Shown: in pieces, positions 57,183-64,000 of the stretch | How the letters are laid out: each line of letters begins with the position of its first letter | Position numbering within the stretch: position 1 is the first letter of the stretch | Assembly: GCF_947172395.1 (NCBI RefSeq) | Contig: NC_069093.1 | Span: 15,845,561 to 15,909,560, forward strand | DNA from: Bicyclus anynana | Lineage: Eukaryota; Arthropoda; Insecta; Lepidoptera; Nymphalidae | Reading direction: 5' to 3' | DNA: 64,000 nucleotides | The notes under the pieces: model-generated | Told to the model about the DNA's origin: nothing | Database searches by the model: none | What the model saw: the letters and a program-made list of their open reading frames with translations, nothing else | Made by a program: the position numbers and the translations under genes

Positions 57183-57497
57183 GTTTTTTTTATTCTTTAC
57201 AAGTAACCCCTTGACTACAATCTCACCTGTTGGTAAGTGATGATGTAGTCTAAGATAGAAGCGGCTAACTTGTTAGGAGGAGGATGAAAATCGACACCCC
57301 TTTTCGGTTTCTACACGACATCGTACCGGAACGCTAAATCGCTTGGCGGTACGTCTTTGTCGATAGGGTGGTAACTAGCCTCGGCGGAAGCCTCCCACCA
57401 GCCAGACGTGGGCCAATTAAGAAAATCTCAATCGGCCAAGCCGGGGATCGAACCCAGGACCTCCGTTTTGTAAATCCACTGCGCCACGGAGGCAGAC
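57183..57497 (-). mobile_element. SINE B copy, nearly full length
   Basis: The plus strand shows the poly-T start, CTCACCTGTTGGTAAGTGAT, GACATCGTACCGGAACGCTA, GGGATCGAACCCAGGACCTC and the CTGCGCCACGGAGGC end (inverse A box). Confidence 0.88.
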
Positions 57498-57843
57498 AAA
57501 TATAATCATAAGCAGGTAAGTATCATGCTCGTAGTCTATTACCCCGGCAGCGAGGGTTTCCCAAATGATTAACACGTGGGTTTTGTGTGTCTCAGGTTGC
57601 ATCGCTGACGCAACGTTGAATATCTCACTGTCAAGGAAAAAGAGCCGACTTTGAGTTTGGGTAAATACTATTAGATAATTTGCAAACAAGTAACAGATAC
57701 TTGGCAAATTGTTAGGATTGATTGATTCTATTCTGAATCATTTTTTTTCAGTCTCGTGCTAGTAACGCCAACAACCTTCAACTGCTTCAACAATAATTTT
57801 GTGGGTCCAGAGAACATAATATTTATTCATGCATACATACATA

Positions 57844-58140
57844 GAGCCGTGGTGGCGCAGTGGATATTGAGCTTTGCCTTCGGTTCGGAGAGCGGAGGTT
57901 CGAATCCGGCATGCACCTCCAGCTTTTCAGTCGTGTGCCTTTTAAGAAATTAAATATCACGTATCAAACGGTGAAAACATCGTGAGGAAACCTGCACACC
58001 AGAGAGTTTTCTTAATTCTCTGCGTGTATGAAGACAAGCCAATCCGCATTGGGCCAGCGTGGTTACTATTGGCATAACCCCTCTCATTCTGAGAGGAGAC
58101 TCGAGCTTAGCAGTGAGCCGAATATGGGTTGATAACGACG
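57844..58140 (+). mobile_element. SINE A copy, first of three in a row
   Basis: GAGCCGTGGTGGCGCAGTGG (A box), GGAGGTTCGAATCCGGCATG (B box), TCGTGAGGAAACCTGCACAC and the AATATGGGTTGATAACGACG end give a full-length copy. Confidence 0.88.
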
Positions 58141-58146
58141 AGACAT

Positions 58147-58450
58147 AAAGCCGTGATGGCTTAGTGGGTATGACTTCTGCCTCCTATTCCGGAGGGTGTA
58201 GGTTCAAATCCGGTCCAAGGCTAACACCTCTAGCTTTTCAGCTGTGTGCATTTCAAGAAAATAATTATCACGTGTCTCTAACTGTGGAAGAATAATATCG
58301 TGAAGAAAACTGCCTATCTGAAAATTTTACGATTCTCTACATGTGTGAAGTCTTGCTTGACTGCATGTCTATACGCATTGGGCCAGTCAAACCCCTTTCA
58401 TTCTGAGAGGAGACTTGTGCGAAACAGTGAGCAAATCTACAAAATACATG
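58147..58450 (+). mobile_element. SINE A copy, second of three
   Basis: AAGCCGTGATGGCTTAGTGG and GTTCAAATCCGGTCCAAGGC mark the head. The body is more diverged than the first copy. Confidence 0.8.
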
Positions 58451-58487
58451 TTGAAATTAGGCCTAACCAAAGTGCAAAAAAATAATT

Positions 58488-58775
58488 GATATGAACTCTG
58501 CCTCCGATTCCGGAGGGTGTAGGTACGAATCCGGTTCGGGGCATGCAACTGCAACTTTTCAGCTGTGTGAATTTAAGAAATTAAATATCACGTGTCTCAA
58601 ACAGTGAAGGAAAAACATCGTGAGGAAATCTGCATACCAGATAATATTCTTAATTCTCTGCGTATGTGAAGTCTACAAGTCTGCATTGGGCTAGCATGGT
58701 GGACTATTGGCCTAACCCCTCTCATTCTGTGAGGAGACAAGCTCAGCAGTGAGCTGAATATGGGTTAATAATGAT
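58488..58775 (+). mobile_element. SINE A copy, third of three
   Basis: CTCTGCCTCCGATTCCGGAG, GGTACGAATCCGGTTCGGGG, TCGTGAGGAAATCTGCATAC and the AATATGGGTTAATAATGATG end are in order. The first bases of the head are missing. Confidence 0.82.
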
Positions 58776-59924
58776 GATGTTTACATCAACTAAACTAACC
58801 TATAGTGTGTTTCACTTTTACAATCTTCAAAATAATTCTTTATTGTGTTAGGTCAAAATTAAAGATAATTTCGTTCTTCAAAACCCCGTCTGTGCATACG
58901 ATGACCCGCAGGTTTGGGGCAAAAAGAAGAAGGCAAGACACCGGACTGACTGGTTTGTGCCAGATTGAGTTGGTTCGCGATACCTGCCTCGCTTTAAGGT
59001 CAGGGTCTGTCGGTACGGGCTTGCTTGTACGATTTATTTGCTGACGTAGTCATGCTCGTCGCAGGACAGTGCATTGTAGATATATATGTTACTGTTAAAT
59101 TGTAAAGTACGTAAGTTTATAAACTCACTCGTGATATTATAATCTGCTGTCATATTGTAAACTGAAAATACTGATTATAATTTAACGTGTTATCTATCGG
59201 AAGTGAAACTGTTAATTAAATCTTAAAACGTCAACCGTCCGAACTTGCCCCTGATTGGTTGTATTACAGCAGACTGTTCTGTGTCCATAGAGTTAGGAAT
59301 GAAACACATATGTCAGTCAAATAAAATACTTCAAGAATTGTGACATCACATATTAATTTATTATTTACTATACTTTAAGACTGACATAAGTGCCCGAATT
59401 GTCATGTTCTAACCTAACCTAACCTAACTTTAGATTTGACTAAATTATACTTATAATTAACAATAACAACATTTTACTAATGCAAGAACTGTGTTTTTAG
59501 TAAAAAATAGGACCTCTCTCTAAAAAAATAGGACTGGCCACCCCTCCGATTTTCTTTCTTTTTCTTTTTTCTTCGATTTGTCCATTGTAATTTTTTACTA
59601 TTTTTATTATGCCCGCTGTAATATGTTGTAACTCTATGGTAAATTTATCCTGCTTGACAATTTAACTTCCGATAGATTATAATATACCGAAAAATAACAC
59701 GTTAAATTGTAATCAGTATTTTCAGTTCACAATATAACGGCAGATTATAATATCACGAGTGATATTAAGTCCACGTTAACTTCAGTTTTTCACAAAAACC
59801 GCGGGAAACCGGGTTAAAAGGCATTATTTTGCATGAAAGAGTAACAAGCATCCATAAATTCATCTATATATCTTTCACGTTTTACTAAATTAGCACGTTT
59901 ATAATAAATTAGCAGATGCCCCGT

Positions 59925-60066
59925 GATTCCCGTTCCCATAGGAATACGGGGATAATGTATAGCCTATAGCACTCGGGGATAGTGTAGCTCCCCACAAGGA
60001 AAAACATTCAGTTCAATTCAAATCGGTTTAGTAATTTCAGGGCCGATATAATATTAGTATAGTCTA
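59925..60066 (-). mobile_element. Diverged Helitron-type H1, inverted
   Basis: TTCCCGTTCCCATAGGAATA and the end ATAATATTAGTATAGTCT are the inverse of H1. The 3' CTAG end is lost. Confidence 0.65.
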
Positions 60067-60157
60067 GAAGACGCCACGGGACGCGATTCCATCTATAAAC
60101 CTACAAAATAACCAAAATACAAGTTACCTTTTTGAAACAATTAGTGTTGCAGAATAA

Positions 60158-60356
60158 TCTATACTAATATTATAAAGCTGAAGAGTTTGTTTGTTTGTTT
60201 GTTCGATTGAACGCGCTAATCTCAGGAACTACTGGTCCGATTTGAAAAATTCTTGTGTTAGATAGCCCATGTATTTAGGAAGGCTATAGGCTATATTATC
60301 CCTGTATTCCTACGGGAACGGGAACCACGCAGGTGAAACCGCGCGGCGTCAGCTAG
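60158..60356 (+). mobile_element. Helitron-type element H1, complete, 199 bp
   Basis: TCTATACTAATATTATAAAG at the start, GTTT repeats at about 60187-60203, GCGCGGCGTCAGCTAG at the end; A before and T after. It matches lepidopteran Lep1-type non-autonomous Helitrons as I recall them. Confidence 0.88.
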
Positions 60357-60790
60357 TGGACCTAGAAAAATAATGTCTGTACCTACTCGTATTCGTTTCC
60401 TACCTACGTTGTTTCATAATTTTTTGTCCGCGTATTCAAAACTACCAACAGTTAAGTACGTAGTGGCGTGTGATTTTAAATTAATGCGTTTTTATCAGCT
60501 CTATGGTAATAAAACTAAAACGTGTATAGGACAATGCAGTGTGGCCACTAATGTATGGCTACATATTCCTGGAAACAGGGAATTTATCACACCCATTGGT
60601 AAGAGAACAAAGGAATGATAAAGCTATTTTGCGTCAAACTTTTATACAATAATTGGACATGTAACTTTGTAAACATATGCTCAAAGTTCCACAGCATATA
60701 TTGCTATGAAAACAAATTTGTTTGTTTAAACATCGTTTACTGTTTCTTTGCGATGTGACAAGCAAGTTTTATAATAATTCTATGCGGCTA

Positions 60791-60980
60791 TCTATACTAA
60801 TATTATACAGCTGAAGAGTTGGTTTGTTTGAACGCGTTAATCTCAAGAACTGCTGCTCCGATTTGAAAAATTCTTTCGGTGTTAGATAGCCCATTTATCG
60901 AGGAAGGCTATAGGCTATATACTATCCCCGTATTCCTACGGGAACGGGCCACGCGAGTGAAACCGCGCGGCGTCAGCTAG
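60791..60980 (+). mobile_element. Helitron-type element H1, complete, 190 bp
   Basis: It has the same ends and A|T flanks as the copy at 60158. The GTTT repeat is shorter. Confidence 0.88.
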
Positions 60981-61169
60981 TCTTTGATATATTGCTATAA
61001 CAAAGTGTTAATAGATTTTTTAATGTTTTTCGAATCAAATAGCATTGGTTACTGTTTTTTGCGATGTGACAAGCAAGTTTTATAATAATTCTATGCAGCT
61101 CTCTAATAAAATCTTTAAATATTTCACTGTGTGTGTCACCTTATAAATATTTAAATTATTATAATATAA

Positions 61170-61321
61170 ATATACCGTTCCCGTAAGAATATGGGGATAA
61201 TATATAGCCTTTTTTGATAAATGGGCTATCTAACACTAAAAGAATTTTTCCAATCGGACTCCTGAGATTAGCGCGTTCAAACAAACAAACAAACTCTTCA
61301 GCTTTATAATATTAGTATAGA
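61170..61321 (-). mobile_element. Helitron-type element H1, inverted, 3' truncated
   Basis: CGTTCCCGTAAGAATATGGG through GCTTTATAATATTAGTATAG is the inverse family. The CTAG-proximal part is missing. Confidence 0.75.
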
Positions 61322-61744
61322 CTAGATCATTGATTTTTGATCTTTGCCAAAGGTGTAACGGTTAGCAAAGCAGGTCCTGTTATTAATGGTCGAAGGTTGA
61401 AACTCAACATCAAGCATTTCGAGCGAAAGGACGAGGTAACCATAGACAACAATAAACTGAAAGTGCTAGTCGTAAGGGGGCGGAAGAGTAACACCTACCT
61501 TTCCCCGCCTAGCCGCCGGCTGCGAACATGGCGGACATTCACCTTGCGTCCCCACCACGAGTATTATTTCATGTAAATGTGAAAAAGAGTTAAACGCTCG
61601 GAAAATCATTCAAGTGAAACTACTGTAGCGCTATTTTTTAACCAAACTCGAATGTATTATATATTAGGGATGATGAAGGTTTTTCAAATTTTATATAACA
61701 TATGATAATAGTAAAGCAATTTTGTAAAACAGGGTATCTGCGAC

Positions 61745-62046
61745 CATATTCGGCTCTCTGCTGAGGTCGAGTCCCCTCTCAGAATTAGAGGGGTTAAGCG
61801 TGGTGGGGTCCACCACGCTGGCCCAATGCGGATTGGCAGACTTCACACACGCAGAGAATTAAGAAAATTCTCTGGTATGCAGGTTTCCTCACGATGTTTT
61901 CTTTGACGTTTAAGACACGTGATAGGTATTTAATTTCATAAAATGCACACAACTGAAAAGTTGAAGGTGCATGCCTCGGACCGGATTCGAACCCCACCGT
62001 CCGGAATCGGAAGCAGAGTTATATCCATTGGGCAATCACGGCTCTG
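61745..62046 (-). mobile_element. SINE A copy, nearly full length
   Basis: CATATTCGGCTCTCTGCTGA, GCAGGTTTCCTCACGATGTT, CGGACCGGATTCGAACCCCA and GGGCAATCACGGCTC show the inverse family in order. Confidence 0.85.
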
Positions 62047-62137
62047 ATGTATTACAATAACGAAATTAAAAGGAAAACTAAGATATTACCTCACTAAGGA
62101 TAATACAACTTCAACCCCGTTTGTTGTTTTACTCCGT

Positions 62138-62455
62138 GGCGCAGTGGTATGCGCAGTGGATTTAGACGACTGAGGTCCTGGGTTCGATCCCCGGCTGGGC
62201 CGAATGATGTTTTCCTAATTGGTCCAGGTCTGGCTGGAGGGAGGCTTCGATCGTGGCTAGTCACCACCCTACCGGCACAGACGCACAGATTTAGCGTTCC
62301 GGTACGATAACTTACGGTCTGTACGGTCGTGTAGAAACCGAAAGGGGTGTGGATTTTCATCCTCCTTCTAACAAATTCCATCTTAGATTGCATCATCACT
62401 TCTCAGGCGATAGTAGTCAAGGGTTAACTTGTAAAGAAAATAAAAAAAAATAAGT
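62138..62455 (+). mobile_element. SINE B copy, full length
   Basis: CTCCGTGGCGCAGTGGTATG (A box), GGTCCTGGGTTCGATCCCCG (B box), GATTTAGCGTTCCGGTACGA and the poly-A end are all present. Confidence 0.9.
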
Positions 62456-62459
62456 TGAC

Positions 62460-63340
62460 CAGCTATAATCGACACGACCAATCACATGTACTTGTAAACT
62501 TTCATACAAATTCTGCTGAAATTATTAACGGTGTCAGTAACGAGAACCAGAGCATACCTAAGCATTCCAAAGTTTTTTAAACTAAGTCAAAATTTTAAAC
62601 AATTTATTACACGAGGACTATTAAAATACGATAATCTCGCTATCATAAGAACCAATTTGGGTGGTTGTCGGAATGGACTCGCAGTTAATTCAGGTTCCCC
62701 AAGGTCGGACTTACACGTGTAACTTGCGGACGCAAATTTGAGTGACCCACGAGCCGCGCTGGTGACCTCGGCCTTGAAAATAACGGACCTTGACCAGTGT
62801 GATACGATCCTAATGCCGCTGACGTGCCCACTGAACGAGAGCATATTATTATTGAAAAAAAAACAGGTGAGCTGTGATGGAGAGCGCCTGAATGATTAAG
62901 ACAGTGTGACAGTTTTAATCCAATGGGGAATGCCCATCGGCCATTACTATGTTTGCCGCGGGAACCCAGGTATACTCCCGTGTAAAAGTATATAGAAATG
63001 ATAACATGATGTATAAATAAGGATCTGGTTAAATAATTGACTTAATAAAAGAATGTTTCTTGAAGAAAAAAACATTTTTTCATCACTCTTTTGCTTTGCT
63101 TTACTTTTGCGTTTGGGCAAAAAGAAAACCAATCATAAGTCTTCAAAAAATGTCATAAATCTCAGGTTGTATGGTTAACGATCTTTGCTTGGGGACAAAT
63201 TAAAAATGTCGTACAACGTCGTAGCAAACTTTTTTCTTTAAATAATGATTTCGCATTATTAAAGTAGAATAATCAATTATTTTTTGATATACGAGTAATA
63301 TGCCGGGTAGTTAGGGTAGGATGGGCCGAAGATGGGCATT
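62460..63340. other. Gene-free interval near the right edge
   Basis: A GC-richer patch at 62650-62850 has an 85-codon minus-strand open frame with no recognised domain. I see no splice-supported exon. Confidence 0.3.
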
Positions 63341-63349
63341 CCCTTTTCA

Positions 63350-63389
63350 CTATTTAATTTTATTGTAAAGTTACAATAAAATTAAATAG
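63350..63389. repeat. Perfect 19-bp palindrome, 2-bp spacer
   Basis: CTATTTAATTTTATTGTAA and its inverse flank AG. A diverged inverted Helitron fragment (63405-63540) follows. Confidence 0.9.
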
Positions 63390-63544
63390 CAGATACCTTG
63401 TTTAACCCACGTACTCGTAGTTCCCATTACCCGTGGGGATACGGGGAAAATATAGCTTATTTGACACTCACAAATACTCACAAAATAACGTGAAAATCGG
63501 TTTGCGAAGCTAGGTGACTGGCTATTTCACATAATTATCATCAT

Positions 63545-63675
63545 TATCAATAACAGCCGATGTACGTACACTGCTGGACATAGGTTCTTACTTAGGTATG
63601 GACTTAGGTTTTATAATTTCTGATTCGATCACACAGAGAATCTCCAAGCATAGCTCGCTCCATCGCCCGCATATG
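63545..63675 (-). mobile_element. LINE tail fragment
   Basis: AACAGCCGATGTACGTACAC and ATTTCTGATTCGATCACACA, then AGCATAGCTCGCTCCATCGC, are the inverse of the RTE-like LINE tail at 44880-45262, with an internal deletion. Confidence 0.75.
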
Positions 63676-64000
63676 GAAATGATAAGGAAATTATATCAAC
63701 AGTCTCAGTATAATACACTTATACTTGGACTGTTGAGGGCTTGGAGTTGGACCCTCAATACCTGATAACTATGCTACCGTACTAACTTATGATAGAAGCA
63801 TGGGCTGAGAAACTGTCAGCCTTGCTGATTTTTTTTTTTTTGGGAAAATGAAGTTTGTCTGGCTAATACAGGCTCTCTGTCCAATAGTTTCGTGTTGCTA
63901 TTGTTTTTAATATTTGATGTCATTTGGCAAAACCGAATAGGTATTATTTGAGTCAGGGCATTACGTCAACAACGGTTTTAATTGATTCGGTCTAATTAAA

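Noticed and set aside
57844..57915. tRNA gene in SINE A and SINE B heads
   Set aside because: The A and B box sequences are present but no full cloverleaf forms. These are tRNA-derived SINE promoters, not tRNA genes.
60373..60618. 81-codon open frame next to a Helitron
   Set aside because: There is no family similarity or splice context. It starts just after a Helitron end and looks accidental.
61337..61576. 79-codon open frame
   Set aside because: It has a basic, unpatterned sequence with no known motif and no neighbouring exons.

Overview
The window is AT-rich, intron-rich, transposon-littered nuclear DNA of an insect, most likely a butterfly or moth (Lepidoptera). The organism call is an inference. 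It rests on the abundance of short Helitron-type elements (3' CTAG end, A|T target, GTTT microsatellite), tRNA-derived SINEs and RTE-type LINE tails of the kinds common in lepidopteran genomes, and on a split insect gene with many short exons.

Only one gene lies mostly or wholly inside the window. It is a minus-strand SLC26-family anion transporter closest to SLC26A11 (sodium-independent sulfate anion transporter). I traced it as 12 coding exons from 42676 (ATG) down to 6669 (stop). All junctions are GT-AG, the phases agree throughout, and the exons give a 785-residue model. Intron 1 is about 17 kb. The exons encode a long Cys-rich N-terminal tail, the SLC26 membrane domain with its Q and R substrate-site motifs, and a C-terminal STAS domain. 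The left edge (1-595) holds the last two exons of an unrecognised plus-strand gene, followed by about 4.5 kb of repeat-poor sequence that may be a long 3' UTR. The two genes converge tail to tail near 5.2-6.2 kb. A tRNA-Lys(UUU) gene lies about 0.7 kb upstream of the transporter ATG. From 43.4 to 64 kb I find no convincing protein gene, only mobile-element remains.

The most striking feature is inside the transporter. Two exons have been partly copied in tandem together with their splice donors. Exon 5 is followed by three further copies of its 3' part, spaced 99, 84 and 99 bp, with the frame open through the second and third copies. Exon 8 is followed by one complete 153-bp copy of its 3' half and one partial copy.

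Other notable structures are a 110-bp higher-order minisatellite built from 11-bp units (30.0-30.56 kb), a perfect 128-bp inverted repeat (24.05-24.38 kb), many short perfect palindromes that look like template-switch events (one can be shown against sister LINE copies), several MITE families with identifiable ends, nested Helitrons, and a 0.9-kb element with terminal inverted repeats and a clear 6-bp target duplication.
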